64,000 bases of DNA from Enterobacteriaceae bacterium RIT714 (GTDB lineage: Bacteria > Pseudomonadota > Gammaproteobacteria > Enterobacterales > Enterobacteriaceae), in NCBI GenBank assembly GCA_009668015.1, contig WJYB01000005.1, positions 186,001 through 250,000 on the forward strand, given 5' to 3'. Shown here piece by piece: positions 28,486 to 39,615 of this stretch (within the stretch, counting starts at the first letter, position 1; each line of letters opens with the position of its first letter). The notes beneath the pieces were generated by a model, which was given only the letters and a program-made list of their open reading frames with translations, was not told the origin of the DNA and ran no database searches. Both the position numbers and the translations under genes were made by a program.

Positions 28486-31083
28486 GTGCTAGAAGAATAC
28501 CGTAAGCACGTAGCAGAACGTGCCGCCGAGGGAATTGTACCGAAACCTTTAGATGCAACCCAAATGGCCGCGCTCGTCGAGCTGCTGAAGAATCCGCCTG
28601 CGGGCGAAGAAGAATTCCTGTTGGATCTGTTGATCAACCGTGTTCCGCCTGGCGTAGATGAAGCCGCGTATGTTAAAGCCGGATTCCTTGCTGCGATTGC
28701 CAAAGGCGAAGCCACCTCCCCACTGGTCACTCCTGAAAAAGCGATTGAACTGCTCGGCACCATGCAGGGCGGTTACAACATTCATCCGCTGATCGACGCT
28801 CTGGATAGCGAAACGCTGGCACCGATTGCCGTCAAAGCGCTGTCCCAAACGCTGCTGATGTTTGATAACTTCTACGATGTGGAAGAAAAAGCCAAAGCAG
28901 GCAATCGCCATGCTAAACAGGTGATTCAATCCTGGGCTGACGCGGAATGGTTCCTGAACCGTCCGGCACTGGCTGAAAAAATGACCGTCACTGTGTTTAA
29001 AGTGACTGGCGAAACCAATACTGATGACTTGTCTCCGGCTCCGGATGCCTGGTCTCGCCCGGATATCCCACTGCATGCGCTGGCGATGCTGAAAAACGCC
29101 CGTGAAGGTATTGAGCCGGATCAGCCGGGCGTTGTCGGCCCGATCAAACAGATCGAGGCGCTTGCAAACAAAGGCTTCCCGCTGGCCTACGTCGGCGATG
29201 TTGTCGGCACCGGTTCTTCCCGTAAATCTGCAACCAACTCCGTACTGTGGTTTATGGGGGATGACATCCCTCATGTGCCAAACAAACGTGGCGGTGGTTT
29301 GGTGCTGGGCGGCAAAATCGCCCCTATCTTCTTCAACACCATGGAAGATGCAGGCGCATTGCCAATTGAAGTGGACGTGAACGACCTCAACATGGGTGAC
29401 GTCATCGACGTTTATCCGTTTAAAGGTGAAGTTCGTCGCCACGAGACCGGCGAGCTGTTGGCAAACTTTGAACTGAAAACCGACGTGCTGATTGACGAAG
29501 TGCGTGCCGGTGGCCGTATCCCGTTGATTATCGGTCGCGGCCTGACCACCAAAGCGCGTGAATCGCTGGGTCTGCCGCACAGCGACGTGTTCCGTCAGGC
29601 GAAAGACGTGGCCGAAAGCAGCCGCGGTTATTCTCTGGCGCAGAAAATGGTCGGTCGCGCATGCGGCGTGACGGGTATCCGTCCTGGCGCTTATTGTGAA
29701 CCGAAAATGACCTCCGTCGGTTCTCAGGACACCACCGGGCCAATGACCCGTGATGAGCTGAAAGATCTGGCGTGTCTGGGTTTCTCTTCTGATCTGGTGA
29801 TGCAGTCCTTCTGTCATACCGCTGCCTATCCAAAGCCGGTTGACGTCACCACTCACCACACCCTACCAGACTTTATTATGAACCGCGGCGGTGTTTCACT
29901 GCGTCCGGGCGATGGCGTTATCCACTCGTGGCTGAACCGTATGCTGCTGCCGGATACCGTAGGCACTGGCGGTGACTCCCATACCCGTTTCCCGATTGGG
30001 ATCTCATTCCCGGCGGGCTCTGGTCTGGTGGCGTTCGCGGCGGCGACGGGCGTGATGCCGCTGGACATGCCGGAATCCGTTCTGGTGCGCTTCAAAGGCA
30101 AAATGCAGCCGGGTATCACCCTGCGCGATCTGGTGCATGCGATCCCGCTGTACGCGATCAAGCAAGGGCTGCTGACCGTTGAGAAGAAAGGGAAGAAAAA
30201 CATCTTCTCAGGCCGCATTCTGGAGATCGAAGGTCTGCCGGATCTGAAAGTGGAGCAGGCATTCGAGCTGACCGACGCCTCTGCCGAGCGTTCGGCTGCT
30301 GGCTGTACCATCAAGCTGAACCAGGAGCCGATTGTTGAGTATCTGACCTCTAACATCGTGCTGCTGAAGTGGATGATTGCGGAAGGCTACGGCGATCGCC
30401 GTACGCTGGAGCGTCGCGTGCAGGGGATGGAAAAATGGCTGGCGGATCCGCAGCTGCTCGAAGCCGATGCTGACGCAGAGTATGCGGCGGTGATCGACAT
30501 CGATCTGGCGGATATCAAAGAGCCAATTCTGTGTGCGCCGAACGATCCGGACGATGCGCGTCTGCTCTCTGATGTGCAGGGCGATAAGATCGACGAAGTG
30601 TTTATCGGTTCTTGTATGACCAACATCGGCCACTTCCGTGCGGCCGGTAAGCTGTTGGATGCCCATAAAGGCCAGCTGCCAACGCGTCTGTGGGTGGCTC
30701 CGCCAACCCGTATGGATGCGGCACAGCTGACGGAAGAGGGTTACTACAGCGTGTTTGGCAAGAGCGGGGCGCGTATCGAAATCCCTGGCTGTTCCCTGTG
30801 TATGGGTAACCAGGCGCGCGTGGCCGATGGTTCGACGGTGGTTTCCACCTCGACCCGTAACTTCCCGAACCGTTTAGGTACGGGGGCGAACGTCTATCTG
30901 GCCTCTGCCGAACTGGCGGCTGTTGCGGCGCTGATCGGCAAACTGCCGACACCGGAAGAGTACCAGACCTTTGTGGCTCAGGTGGATAAGACGGCGGTGG
31001 ATACCTACCGTTACCTGAACTTCGACAAACTTTCTCAATATACCGAGAAAGCGGACGGCGTGATCTTCCAGACCGCGGTATAA
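28486..31083 (+). CDS. acnB: AcnB, bifunctional aconitate hydratase 2
   Basis: AcnB interconverts citrate and isocitrate, is the main TCA-cycle aconitase in growing cells, and also acts on 2-methylaconitate. Starting at the GTG at 28486 ([15 protein letters not shown] upstream) gives 865 residues, as in E. coli. The HEAT-like N-terminal domain covers about 1-160, then the swivel domain with [17 protein letters not shown]. The iron-sulfur cysteines are in GSCMTNIGH and [10 protein letters not shown]. In E. coli the small RNA RyhB lowers acnB expression under iron limitation. Confidence 0.97.
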   Translation: MLEEYRKHVAERAAEGIVPKPLDATQMAALVELLKNPPAGEEEFLLDLLINRVPPGVDEAAYVKAGFLAAIAKGEATSPLVTPEKAIELLGTMQGGYNIHPLIDALDSETLAPIAVKALSQTLLMFDNFYDVEEKAKAGNRHAKQVIQSWADAEWFLNRPALAEKMTVTVFKVTGETNTDDLSPAPDAWSRPDIPLHALAMLKNAREGIEPDQPGVVGPIKQIEALANKGFPLAYVGDVVGTGSSRKSATNSVLWFMGDDIPHVPNKRGGGLVLGGKIAPIFFNTMEDAGALPIEVDVNDLNMGDVIDVYPFKGEVRRHETGELLANFELKTDVLIDEVRAGGRIPLIIGRGLTTKARESLGLPHSDVFRQAKDVAESSRGYSLAQKMVGRACGVTGIRPGAYCEPKMTSVGSQDTTGPMTRDELKDLACLGFSSDLVMQSFCHTAAYPKPVDVTTHHTLPDFIMNRGGVSLRPGDGVIHSWLNRMLLPDTVGTGGDSHTRFPIGISFPAGSGLVAFAAATGVMPLDMPESVLVRFKGKMQPGITLRDLVHAIPLYAIKQGLLTVEKKGKKNIFSGRILEIEGLPDLKVEQAFELTDASAERSAAGCTIKLNQEPIVEYLTSNIVLLKWMIAEGYGDRRTLERRVQGMEKWLADPQLLEADADAEYAAVIDIDLADIKEPILCAPNDPDDARLLSDVQGDKIDEVFIGSCMTNIGHFRAAGKLLDAHKGQLPTRLWVAPPTRMDAAQLTEEGYYSVFGKSGARIEIPGCSLCMGNQARVADGSTVVSTSTRNFPNRLGTGANVYLASAELAAVAALIGKLPTPEEYQTFVAQVDKTAVDTYRYLNFDKLSQYTEKADGVIFQTAV

Positions 31084-31124
31084 ACGGCAAAACCGTCTCC
31101 ACCGAGACGGTGTTTAGTGTTTGC

Positions 31125-31170
31125 ATCCTCTCCTCTGGGAGAGGGACGAGGTGAGGGCATCAGGCCGCAG
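31125..31170 (-). repeat. Dispersed CCCTCTCC palindrome, copy B (with tail)
   Basis: CCTCTCC (31127-31133) and GGAGAGG (31138-31144) form the hairpin. The tail GGTGAGGGCATCAGGCCGC follows. Read on the minus strand it gives GCGGCCTGATGCCCTCACC, identical over 19 bases to copy F. It lies between acnB and yacL. Confidence 0.85.
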
Positions 31171-31275
31171 GGTCTTGCTCTCACCTTTTTATTTTCCACT
31201 CCTGACACCCGTCCCGCTTTTTATCTCCTCGCTATCTGCGATAATTACGCCATTGGCTTTGCAGAGGAAAAAACG

Positions 31276-31638
31276 ATGGATTACGAATTTCTGCGCGACA
31301 TCACTGGTGTGGTGAAAGTGCGTATGTCGATGGGCCACGAAGTTGTTGGGCACTGGTTTAACGAAGAAGTAAAAGAGAACCTTGCTTTGCTTGATGAAGT
31401 TGAACAGGCTGCCCGCACGGTAAAGGGTAGCGAGCGCACCTGGCAGCGTATTGGACATGAATACACGCTATGGATGGATGAAGAAGAGGTGATGGTACGC
31501 GCCAATCAGCTTGAAATATCGGGCGATGAGATGGAAGAGGGCATGAGCTATTACGATGAAGAGAGTCTGTCGCTGTGCGGCGTAGAGGACTTTTTACAGG
31601 TCGTCGCGGCGTACCGCGATTTTATGAAACAGAAGTAA
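31276..31638 (+). CDS. yacL: YacL, UPF0231 family protein
   Basis: The 120-residue product has the same length and start (MDYEFLRD) as E. coli YacL. It is acidic, soluble and of unknown function, with [17 protein letters not shown] and [18 protein letters not shown]. The ATG at 31276 has AGAGGAAA upstream; a longer in-frame extension would run through repeat copy B and is not credible. It converges with speD. Confidence 0.92.
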   Translation: MDYEFLRDITGVVKVRMSMGHEVVGHWFNEEVKENLALLDEVEQAARTVKGSERTWQRIGHEYTLWMDEEEVMVRANQLEISGDEMEEGMSYYDEESLSLCGVEDFLQVVAAYRDFMKQK

Positions 31639-31669
31639 TTCTTCGGAGCGTCCTTGCTCCATGCGCCTG

Positions 31670-32464
31670 TTACACGGCCGGAATATTGCGGCCGTAGTAG
31701 ATTTCGCGCATCTCTTTCCAGAGCAGATCGGTAATGACTTTTCGCTCTTCTTCGCTTAAATCTTCAGGCCTGGTGTGGAACATGTAGTGCTTCAGGTCGA
31801 ATTCTTTCAGTAACATCTTGGTGTGGAAGATGTTTTCCTGATAGACATTGACGTCCATCATATCGTACAGCGCCTTCATATCCTCTGACATAAAGTTCTG
31901 AATCGAGTTGATTTCATGATCGATAAAATGCTTCATCCCGTTGATATCCCGGGTGAATCCGCGCACGCGATAATCGACGGTCACAATATCGGATTCAAGC
32001 TGATGAATAAGATAATTCAGCGCATTCAGTGGCGAAATCACGCCACAGGTGGAGACTTCGATATCGGCGCGGAAGGTACATAATCCGCCCTCCGGATGGC
32101 TCTCCGGATAGGTGTGAACGCAGATATGGCTTTTATCGAGATGGGCAACCACCGCTTCTGGCAGCGGGCCGGGGTGTTCGGTAGGATCGATAAGATGCGG
32201 GTCAACAGGCTCCTCACTGACGAGGATCGTCACGCTTGCACCCTGCGGTTCATAATCCTGACGTGCGATATTCAGGATATTAGCTCCAATAATCGAGCAC
32301 GTTTCTGACAAAATTTCAGTCAGGCGATTGGCGTTGTAGAGTTCGTCGATATAGGCGATATAACCATCGCGCTCTTCCGCTGTTTTAACGTAGCAGATAT
32401 CGTAAATACAAAAACTCAGGCTTTTGGTCAGGTTGTTAAAGCCATGCAGTTTCAGCTTTTTCAA
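31670..32464 (-). CDS. speD: SpeD, S-adenosylmethionine decarboxylase proenzyme
   Basis: SpeD makes decarboxylated AdoMet, the aminopropyl donor for spermidine. The 264-residue proenzyme equals E. coli. It self-cleaves between K111 and S112 ([13 protein letters not shown]), turning S112 into the pyruvoyl group. The start codon is TTG at 32464 with AAGGGGGTG upstream, giving [11 protein letters not shown] as in E. coli. It follows speE by 20 bases, and the two make one operon. Confidence 0.96.
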   Translation of the reverse strand: MKKLKLHGFNNLTKSLSFCIYDICYVKTAEERDGYIAYIDELYNANRLTEILSETCSIIGANILNIARQDYEPQGASVTILVSEEPVDPHLIDPTEHPGPLPEAVVAHLDKSHICVHTYPESHPEGGLCTFRADIEVSTCGVISPLNALNYLIHQLESDIVTVDYRVRGFTRDINGMKHFIDHEINSIQNFMSEDMKALYDMMDVNVYQENIFHTKMLLKEFDLKHYMFHTRPEDLSEEERKVITDLLWKEMREIYYGRNIPAV

Positions 32465-32484
32465 TTTAGTTCACCCCCTTAGAG

Positions 32485-33345
32485 TCATTGTGCGGACAGT
32501 GCGTCTTGCAGATATTGTGGCAAGGCAAACGCTGCCGTATGTACTGCGGGATTATAGTAACGGCATTTCAGGTTGGCCTGATGGAAGCGGGCCTGGATTA
32601 TTTCAGTCGAGAGATGGCGCAGCACGTCATTGTCTGTCGCCCAGGCAAAGGTCATGATCCCGCCGTAATAGGTCGGAATTGCTGCCTGATAGAAACTCAC
32701 ATCGCCAAAGTAGTGGCTCAGTTTGCGGTGGCTGTCGATGGCTTCATCCTGTTGCAGGAAGCAGACGCCGTTCTGGGCAACAAAAATTCCGCCGGGTTTC
32801 AGGCAGCGTTTGCAGCCTTCGTAGAAGGAGGAGGTGAAAAGCGTCGCGCCCGGGCCAATCGGATCGGTGCAATCGGAAATGATCACATCAAACGTTTGCT
32901 GCGTCTGATTCACAAAATTGACGCCGTCGTCGATCACCAGCGTAAAGCGCGGATCGTCGTAGCTGCCCGCATTGTGGTTTGGCAGGTACTGGCGGCAGAA
33001 AGAGACTACGCCAGCGTCGATCTCTACCATGGTGATGGTTTCAATCGATTTATGCCGCGAAACTTCGCGCAGCATAGCGCCATCGCCGCCGCCGATGATC
33101 AGCACATGTTTCGCGTGCCCGTGCGCCAGCAGCGGTACGTGGGTCATCATTTCGTGATAGATGAATTCGTCACGTTCGGTGGTTTGTACTACGCCATCCA
33201 GCGCCATCACGCGGCCAAACGCGGCATTCTCGAAAATGATCAAATCCTGATGATCGGTTTTCTCGTGATAAAGCACGTTATCAACGGCAAAGTACTGACC
33301 AAACTGGTCATGCAGCGTTTCATGCCACATTTTATTATCGGTCAT
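32485..33345 (-). CDS. speE: SpeE, spermidine synthase
   Basis: SpeE moves the aminopropyl group from decarboxylated AdoMet to putrescine, giving spermidine. The 286-residue product has the AdoMet-type nucleotide motif [13 protein letters not shown] (near residue 85-97) and the DCTDPIGPG loop with the catalytic aspartate. It is the first gene of speE-speD. Confidence 0.97.
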   Translation of the reverse strand: MTDNKMWHETLHDQFGQYFAVDNVLYHEKTDHQDLIIFENAAFGRVMALDGVVQTTERDEFIYHEMMTHVPLLAHGHAKHVLIIGGGDGAMLREVSRHKSIETITMVEIDAGVVSFCRQYLPNHNAGSYDDPRFTLVIDDGVNFVNQTQQTFDVIISDCTDPIGPGATLFTSSFYEGCKRCLKPGGIFVAQNGVCFLQQDEAIDSHRKLSHYFGDVSFYQAAIPTYYGGIMTFAWATDNDVLRHLSTEIIQARFHQANLKCRYYNPAVHTAAFALPQYLQDALSAQ

Positions 33346-33416
33346 TGGCTGATACCTCCTTTGTTAACATCCATTACACCCACGCAAAATGGGCGCAACA
33401 TCATAGCCAACAACGA

Positions 33417-33430
33417 CCGTGCATGCACGG
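33417..33430. other. 14-bp perfect palindrome upstream of speE
   Basis: CCGTGCATGCACGG lies 72 bases upstream of the speE ATG and about 32 bases past the yacC stop. It could be an operator or part of a hairpin; no known regulator is assigned. Confidence 0.4.
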
Positions 33431-33461
33431 CCATCATTTCAACAAAGGGGCGTCGGGAAGG

Positions 33462-33809
33462 TTACTTTACGTAGGCGAGCAGGCTCAGCGAATCGCGGGC
33501 CAGCGCTTTGCATTTTTTCGCGACAGGGATGCCGATGCCGCTTAAATCGCGGTAGCTGTCTTCACCGAGCGCCTTCATGTCAAAGCTATCGTAGTTGCTG
33601 AGATCCCATTGGTTCTGCTGGGCAAAAAAGACCAGTGCGCGACGAATCTGCCCGTTAGGCAAATTCTGGTAGCCACAATCGTTCTTCAGGAATACAAAAA
33701 CCGCCGTTAAATCGGCCATATCTTCCGCTTCATTTTCACTCAGCGCATAACTGTTTACGCTCGCAGCCATCAGGCTGCCGAACAAAATTGTCCTGAAAAA
33801 CGTCTTCAT
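33462..33809 (-). CDS. yacC: YacC, PulS/OutS-like exported protein
   Basis: The 115-residue product equals E. coli YacC. It has a signal peptide ([22 protein letters not shown]) without a lipobox, and two cysteines (in NDCGYQN and AKKCKAL) that fit the single disulfide of pilotin-like PulS/OutS proteins. These help secretin assembly in type II secretion; YacC's own partner is unknown. The ATG at 33809 is chosen because longer frames run into the cueO promoter. Confidence 0.9.
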   Translation of the reverse strand: MKTFFRTILFGSLMAASVNSYALSENEAEDMADLTAVFVFLKNDCGYQNLPNGQIRRALVFFAQQNQWDLSNYDSFDMKALGEDSYRDLSGIGIPVAKKCKALARDSLSLLAYVK

Positions 33810-33889
33810 TGCTTCTACCACTGCATCACGGAAATTTAACGTTAGCATACTTGATAGCAGGGCGACGACCTTTATTATTGCCGCTTTAC

Positions 33890-33920
33890 TTGACCTTCCG
33901 GTTAGGGGAGGGTTTAAGCT
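33890..33920 (+). promoter_or_regulatory. CueR-type cueO promoter
   Basis: TTGACC (33890-33895) and TAAGCT (33915-33920) are separated by 19 bases, the over-long spacer of MerR-family promoters. Inside it, ACCTTCC (33893-33899) and GGAGGGT (33907-33913) form a near-perfect dyad, as expected for the copper sensor CueR. Confidence 0.85.
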
Positions 33921-33954
33921 CAAATTATCGTCTGCAGGACATAAGGGAATAGAT

Positions 33955-35517
33955 ATGCAACGTCGTGATTTTTTGAAATATTCTGTTGCGCTGGGTGCTG
34001 CCAGCGCATTACCGCTGTGGAGTCGCGCCGTGTGGGCTGCCGACCGGCCCGCGCTGCCCATACCTGATTTGCTGACGGCGGACGCCCGCAGCCGTATCCA
34101 GCTGATTGTGCAGTCAGGCAAATCGGTATTGGGTCCCCATCACGCCACGACATGGGGTTATAACGGCAATTTACTCGGACCCGCGCTCCGCTTATCCAGG
34201 GGCAAACCGGTGACGGTGAGTATTCACAACACTCTGGCTGAAGAAACGACGCTGCACTGGCATGGACTGGAAGTGCCCGGTGAAGTGGACGGTGGCCCGC
34301 AGGGTGTCATTAAACCCGGCGGTGAGCGCAGCGTAACGTTTACCCCCGATCAGCGCGCCGCCACCTGCTGGTTCCATCCGCATCAGCACGGTAAAACCGG
34401 CCATCAGGTCGCGATGGGTCTGGCGGGCCTGGTTTTGATCGAGGACGATGAAAGCCGCCTGCTGCGTCTGCCGAAACAGTGGGGTATCGACGATATACCG
34501 GTTATCGTGCAGGACAAGAAATTCACCGCCGACGGACAGATCGACTATCAGCTCGATGTAATGAGTGCCGCGGTAGGCTGGTTCGGCGATACGCTGCTCA
34601 CCAACGGCGCGATTTATCCTCAGCATGCCGCGCCAAAAGGCTGGCTGCGTTTGCGTCTGCTCAACGGCTGTAACGCGCGTTCACTCAATTTTGCGACCAG
34701 CGATCAGCGACCGATGTATGTTGTTGCCAGTGACGGTGGCCTGCTGGCGGAACCGGTAAAAGTGAATGAACTTCCGATGCTGATGGGCGAGCGTTTTGAA
34801 GTGCTGGTGGATATCAGCGACGGCAAGTCGTTTGATCTCGTTACGCTTCCGGTCAGCCAGATGGGGATGGCCGTTGCGCCGTTCGACAAACCGCATCCCG
34901 TTTTGCGTATTCAGCCGCTGCGGGTAACGGCCTCCGGCACGCTGCCGGATACTCTCGCCGCTATCCCCGCGCTGCCGTCGCTTGACGGGTTAACGCAGCG
35001 TAAGCTGCAACTTTCGATGGACCCGATGCTCGATATGATGGGCATGCAGGCGCTGATGAATAAATATGGCGATCAGGCCATGAGCGGAATGCATCACGGC
35101 CAGTCGATGGGCCATATGAATATGGATCACGGCAGTATGGGCCATATGAATCACGGCGGCGGGAAAGGGTTTGATTTCCACAACGCCAACCGTATCAACG
35201 GCCAGGCCTTTGATATGACCACACCGATGTTCGCGGCCAGTAAGGGCCAGTACGAACGCTGGGTGATATCCGGCGAGGGCGACATGATGCTGCATCCATT
35301 CCATATCCATGGCACGCAGTTACGTATCTTGTCAGAGAATGGCAAGCCACCAGCGGTACATCGTGCAGGCTGGAAGGATACGGTAAGAGTGGAGGGCGGG
35401 GTGAGCGAGGTGCTGGTGAAGTTTGATCACGACGCGCCGAAAGAGTTTGCTTACATGGCGCACTGTCATCTGCTGGAACATGAAGATACGGGGATGATGT
35501 TAGGGTTTACGGTGTAA
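33955..35517 (+). CDS. cueO: CueO, multicopper oxidase
   Basis: CueO oxidises Cu(I) to the less harmful Cu(II) in the periplasm. The 520-residue product has a twin-arginine signal (RRDFLK, then a hydrophobic stretch to about residue 28). Copper ligand motifs HWHG, HPHQHG, HPFHIHG and [12 protein letters not shown] are complete. A Met/His-rich insert (about 355-400) with repeated MGHMN and MDHG is the regulatory copper-binding region. It follows a CueR-type promoter and converges with gcd. Confidence 0.97.
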   Translation: MQRRDFLKYSVALGAASALPLWSRAVWAADRPALPIPDLLTADARSRIQLIVQSGKSVLGPHHATTWGYNGNLLGPALRLSRGKPVTVSIHNTLAEETTLHWHGLEVPGEVDGGPQGVIKPGGERSVTFTPDQRAATCWFHPHQHGKTGHQVAMGLAGLVLIEDDESRLLRLPKQWGIDDIPVIVQDKKFTADGQIDYQLDVMSAAVGWFGDTLLTNGAIYPQHAAPKGWLRLRLLNGCNARSLNFATSDQRPMYVVASDGGLLAEPVKVNELPMLMGERFEVLVDISDGKSFDLVTLPVSQMGMAVAPFDKPHPVLRIQPLRVTASGTLPDTLAAIPALPSLDGLTQRKLQLSMDPMLDMMGMQALMNKYGDQAMSGMHHGQSMGHMNMDHGSMGHMNHGGGKGFDFHNANRINGQAFDMTTPMFAASKGQYERWVISGEGDMMLHPFHIHGTQLRILSENGKPPAVHRAGWKDTVRVEGGVSEVLVKFDHDAPKEFAYMAHCHLLEHEDTGMMLGFTV

Positions 35518-35520
35518 ATG

Positions 35521-35607
35521 CGTGCGGTTTGATGCCCTCACCCCGACCCTCTCCCACAGGGAGAGGGGGAAAATCGGGCAGTCCCCTCTCCCTTGAGGGA
35601 GAGGGGC
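35521..35607 (+). repeat. Dispersed CCCTCTCC palindrome, copy C (tail plus double hairpin)
   Basis: The tail GATGCCCTCACCCCGA (35531-35546) is followed by CCCTCTCCC/GGGAGAGGG (35547-35555 / 35559-35567). A second hairpin has an 11-bp stem (35583-35593 / 35596-35606). It fills the gap between the converging cueO and gcd genes and may act as terminator for both. Confidence 0.88.
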
Positions 35608-35617
35608 TGGGGGAGAA

Positions 35618-38008
35618 TTACTTCACATCATCTGGCAACGCATACGCGACAATATAGTCGCCCATCTTCGTACCAAACGAACCATGACCCCCCGCAGAGA
35701 TGACAACGTACTGCTTGCCATCCACTTCATAGGTCATTGGTGTCGCCTGTCCACCCGCCGGCAGACGGCCTTGCCACAGTTTCTCACCGTTGCTCATGTT
35801 ATACGCGCGCAGGTAGTTATCTGCGGTTGCTGCGATGAACAAGACGTTACCCGCGGTAGAAATTGGGCCGCCAAGCATTGGCATCCCCATATTGAACGGC
35901 ACTGGCACAGGCATCGGGAACGGCATGCTGTCTTGTGGCGTACCAATACGTTTTTTCCAGACGACCTGGTTGGTTTTCAGATCCGTTGCTGCGATATAAC
36001 CCCATGCAGGCTGTTTACACGGCAGGCCAAACGGAGAGAGGAACGGGTTGAGCGTCACGCCAAACGGTACGCCGTACTGCGGCTGAATACCCGCTTCCGT
36101 GCCGCTGCCTTTCGCATCTTTCGGCTGCTCCATCGGGTTACCCGGACCGCGTGGGATCAGCTTCGAGACGAACGGGAGCGCCATCGGGTTAGCAATCGCT
36201 ACCTGACGGTTAGGGTCAACGGAAATTCCACCCCATTCAAACATACCGAGGTTGCCCGGGAAGACCAGCGTGCCCTGCTCAGACGGCGGGGTGAAGATGC
36301 CTTCATAGCGCAATTGATGGAACATCACGCGGCACACCAGCTGGTCGAACATGGTGGCGCCCCACATGTCAGCGCCGGTCAGGTCTTTCTTCGGACGGAA
36401 GCTCAGGTCCGAGAACGGCTGCGTTTTGGTGACGTAGTCGCCTTTAGCTGCGCCCTGCGGAACCGGTTTTTCCGGAGCAGGAACTACCAGCTTGCCGTTA
36501 GTGCGATCCAGCACGAAGATGTTACCGGTTTTCGCCGGAGCGTAGATGACCGGAACGGTTTTACCGTTGACGGTAATGTCGGCCAGCGTTGGCTGGGACG
36601 GCATATCCATATCCCACAGGTCGTGGTGTACGGTCTGATAGCTCCAGGCCAGCTTACCGGTAGTGGCATTCAGCGCCACAATAGAACTCGCGTAACGCTC
36701 CTGCTCCGGTGTGCGGTTACCGCCCCAGATATCTGGCGTGGTGACACCCATCGGCAGATACACCAGATCCAGTTTCGCGTCATACGCAGCCGGTGCCCAG
36801 GAGTTCGGTGAGTTAAAGGTAAAGGTGTGTTCATCCGACGGGATAGCGTTTGGATCTTTCGCGCCCGGATCGAAGGCCCACAGCAGTTTGCCGGTGTTCA
36901 CGTCGAAACCACGGATCACGCCCGACGTTTCACGAGTCGAGAAGTTATCCGTTACCGAACCGGCAATCACGATAGTTTTATCGGTAATAATCGGCGGTGA
37001 CGTTGGCTCATACAGGCCCGGAGTGGTATCGGGCATGTTGGTTTGCAGATTGAGGATACCTTTGTTGGCAAAGGTTTCGCACAGCTTGCCGGTCTCCGCG
37101 TTGATCGCAAACAGACGGCCATCATTCACGGGCAGCATAATACGACGTGGGCAATCTGCCACGACGTCCGGGCTGGCATTATCCGCACGGGCTTCATGGT
37201 AAGAGACGCCGCGGCAGGTAATGTGCTGGAAGGAAGGATTAGAATTCAGCTGTGGGTCAAAGTGCCATTTCTCTTTACCGGTTGCCGCATCCAGTGCAAA
37301 CAGGCGCTGGTGAGCGGTACAGAGGTAAAGCATGTTGCCGACTTTGATCGGCGTGACTTCGTTCGTCAACTCACCCGGATCGTTCGGCTGTTTCAGATCG
37401 CCGGTACGGAATACCCAGGCTTCTTTCAGGTTTTTAACGTTGTCGGCATTGATTTGCTTCAGCGGCGAATAGCGTTGTCCTTCCTGATTACGGCCATAAG
37501 CAGGCCAGTCACCGTCAGCAATCTGCGAGATAGCAGCGGCAGGCGTTGACTCGGCATTCAGCGTGCCTTTGATTTCCTGCGGATCGTTAAAACCAGCCCA
37601 GGTCAGAATGCCGCCGGTAATGAGCAGAGCCACGACCAGAGCGGCAACGGCGCCGTTGGCGGGGATCCACAGACGACGCCAGACGAACGGCAGAATCAGC
37701 CAGATACCGAAGAAGACCAGAATGTCGCTACGCGGCGTGAGCGCCCAAAAGTCGAAGCCGACTTCCCAGACACCCCATACCATGGTGGCAAGAAGTAATG
37801 CAGCGTAAAGCCACAGCGCGGAACGTTTACGACGCCACAGCAGGACGGTGACACCCAGCATGATCAGACCCGCGATCGGGTAGTACCAGGAGCCGCCAAT
37901 AGTGACCAGCCACACGCCACCGATTAACAGATACAGCGCGCAGAAAGCGGCGAAGAGCGCTGTCAATGTCACCAGTAGACGCGGCTGTTGATTTTTTGTT
38001 TCAGCCAT
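35618..38008 (-). CDS. gcd: Gcd, membrane-bound PQQ glucose dehydrogenase
   Basis: Gcd oxidises glucose to gluconolactone in the periplasm and passes electrons to ubiquinone. The 796-residue product matches E. coli. Five membrane helices fill residues 1-140, followed by a PQQ eight-bladed propeller with WAYSYQ-type tryptophan motifs and the segment GDWPAYGRNQEGQRYSPL. No pqq biosynthesis genes lie in the window, so whether the enzyme is active depends on genes elsewhere. It is divergent from hpt. Confidence 0.97.
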   Translation of the reverse strand: MAETKNQQPRLLVTLTALFAAFCALYLLIGGVWLVTIGGSWYYPIAGLIMLGVTVLLWRRKRSALWLYAALLLATMVWGVWEVGFDFWALTPRSDILVFFGIWLILPFVWRRLWIPANGAVAALVVALLITGGILTWAGFNDPQEIKGTLNAESTPAAAISQIADGDWPAYGRNQEGQRYSPLKQINADNVKNLKEAWVFRTGDLKQPNDPGELTNEVTPIKVGNMLYLCTAHQRLFALDAATGKEKWHFDPQLNSNPSFQHITCRGVSYHEARADNASPDVVADCPRRIMLPVNDGRLFAINAETGKLCETFANKGILNLQTNMPDTTPGLYEPTSPPIITDKTIVIAGSVTDNFSTRETSGVIRGFDVNTGKLLWAFDPGAKDPNAIPSDEHTFTFNSPNSWAPAAYDAKLDLVYLPMGVTTPDIWGGNRTPEQERYASSIVALNATTGKLAWSYQTVHHDLWDMDMPSQPTLADITVNGKTVPVIYAPAKTGNIFVLDRTNGKLVVPAPEKPVPQGAAKGDYVTKTQPFSDLSFRPKKDLTGADMWGATMFDQLVCRVMFHQLRYEGIFTPPSEQGTLVFPGNLGMFEWGGISVDPNRQVAIANPMALPFVSKLIPRGPGNPMEQPKDAKGSGTEAGIQPQYGVPFGVTLNPFLSPFGLPCKQPAWGYIAATDLKTNQVVWKKRIGTPQDSMPFPMPVPVPFNMGMPMLGGPISTAGNVLFIAATADNYLRAYNMSNGEKLWQGRLPAGGQATPMTYEVDGKQYVVISAGGHGSFGTKMGDYIVAYALPDDVK

Positions 38009-38212
38009 AGAAAAGTACTCTGTAGTTTGTTAATTATTTGATAGCAATTAATTATAGGTATTAACAAGTGTGATCGGAATCACAAATTGAGCTTTTTATA
38101 ACTCATGCGCCAGGCGAATCCATTTGCTGGTATACTGCCGGACTTGTGAATCAATGTTGGACGCAGGTAAATCCGCATTGATAGATTGGTTTTAAATCAT
38201 ACGGTTAGTAAT

Positions 38213-38749
38213 ATGAAACATACTGTTGAAGTGATGATCCCGGAAGCGGAGATCAAAGCGCGTATCGCCGAACTGGGTCGTCAAATTACCGAGCGTTATC
38301 AGGACAGCGGCAGCGAAATGGTGCTGGTGGGTCTGCTGCGCGGTTCATTTATGTTCATGGCAGACCTGTGCCGTGAAGTACACGTTTCCCATGAAGTCGA
38401 TTTTATGACCGCCTCCAGCTATGGCAGCGGCATGTCGACCACCCGCGATGTGAAAATCCTTAAAGACCTGGACGAAGATATTCGTGGCAAAGATGTGTTA
38501 ATCGTTGAGGACATTATCGACTCCGGTAACACTTTATCGAAAGTGCGCGAAATTCTGAGCCTGCGTGGGCCAAAATCGCTGGCGATTTGTACCCTGCTGG
38601 ATAAACCCACGCGCCGTGAAGTGGACGTGCCGGTGGAGTTTGTCGGTTTCTCTATCCCGGATGAGTTCGTGGTCGGTTATGGTATCGACTATGCGCAGCG
38701 CTATCGCCATCTGCCGTATGTCGGCAAAGTGGTGCTGCTGGACGAATAA
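38213..38749 (+). CDS. hpt: Hpt, hypoxanthine phosphoribosyltransferase
   Basis: Hpt salvages hypoxanthine (and, less well, guanine) with PRPP. Starting at [14 protein letters not shown] gives 178 residues, as in E. coli; an upstream GTG would add 9 residues not seen in the family. The PRPP loop [14 protein letters not shown] (about 99-112) is complete. The Shine-Dalgarno sequence before the ATG is weak. Confidence 0.96.
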   Translation: MKHTVEVMIPEAEIKARIAELGRQITERYQDSGSEMVLVGLLRGSFMFMADLCREVHVSHEVDFMTASSYGSGMSTTRDVKILKDLDEDIRGKDVLIVEDIIDSGNTLSKVREILSLRGPKSLAICTLLDKPTRREVDVPVEFVGFSIPDEFVVGYGIDYAQRYRHLPYVGKVVLLDE

Positions 38750-38767
38750 AATGTTGTGCGGAATGGC

Positions 38768-38810
38768 GCGTTGATGCCTGTACTCCGACCCTCTCCTGTC
38801 TGGAGAGGGT
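38768..38810 (+). repeat. Dispersed CCCTCTCC palindrome, copy D (with diverged tail)
   Basis: ACCCTCTCC (38788-38796) pairs with GGAGAGGGT (38802-38810). The tail reads TTGATGCCTGTACTCCG, two or three changes from copies C and F. It lies between the converging hpt and can genes. Confidence 0.82.
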
Positions 38811-38845
38811 AAAAAGCGAAGGTGCCGACCGGCGGCTTGCCAGAC

Positions 38846-39508
38846 TTATTTGTGGTTGGCGTGTTTCTTTGTCAGATTCGATACACCCTGACGATAGCGC
38901 TGTTCAAGCGTTTCGCGGTTCGTGGCTGTCACTTCCAGGTCACGCAGCAAGCCATCGTGAATCCCATATGCCCAGCCGTGAACGGACACTTTCTGTCCCC
39001 GCTTCCACGCGGAACGCATGATGGTGGAGTGACCCAGGTTATACACCTGTTCCATGACGTTGAGTTCACATAAGGTATCGAGGCGGCGCTCCTGCGGCAT
39101 TTCGCCCAGCAGTGAGCTATGTTTGAACCAGATATCGCGAATGTGCAGCAGCCAGTTATCAATCAGCCCCAGCTCCGGGTTTTCGACCGCAGCCTGTACA
39201 CCGCCACAGCCGTAGTGGCCGCAAATAATAATGTGTTCCACTTCCAGAACGTCCACGGCGTACTGAACGACGGAGAGGCAATTGAGATCGGTGTGAATCA
39301 CCAGGTTTGCCACGTTACGGTGAACGAACAGCTCACCCGAATCAAGGCCGGTCAGGCGTTCCGCCGGGACGCGGCTGTCAGAGCATCCAATCCATAAAAA
39401 ACGTGGATTCTGCGCCTTCGCCAGCTTCTCAAAAAATCCCGGGTCCTCTTCAACCAGCATTTTTGACCATAGTGCATTGTTGCTGATGAGTGTATCTATG
39501 TCATTCAT
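38846..39508 (-). CDS. can: Can, beta-class carbonic anhydrase
   Basis: Can interconverts CO2 and bicarbonate and supplies bicarbonate for biosynthesis at low CO2. Starting at [11 protein letters not shown] (ATG at 39508) gives 220 residues, as in E. coli. Zinc ligands C42, D44, H98 and C101 are present in CSDSR and GHYGCGG. It is divergent from yadG. Confidence 0.97.
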   Translation of the reverse strand: MNDIDTLISNNALWSKMLVEEDPGFFEKLAKAQNPRFLWIGCSDSRVPAERLTGLDSGELFVHRNVANLVIHTDLNCLSVVQYAVDVLEVEHIIICGHYGCGGVQAAVENPELGLIDNWLLHIRDIWFKHSSLLGEMPQERRLDTLCELNVMEQVYNLGHSTIMRSAWKRGQKVSVHGWAYGIHDGLLRDLEVTATNRETLEQRYRQGVSNLTKKHANHK

Positions 39509-39615
39509 AGAGGTTAACGACCTGTAACCGAGTAATAGCGTTGCGCTAATATAGGGTAACTCGACTTTTATTGAAACCACACAACGTGTGTCAGAACTAT
39601 AGGTAAGTTTAATTC

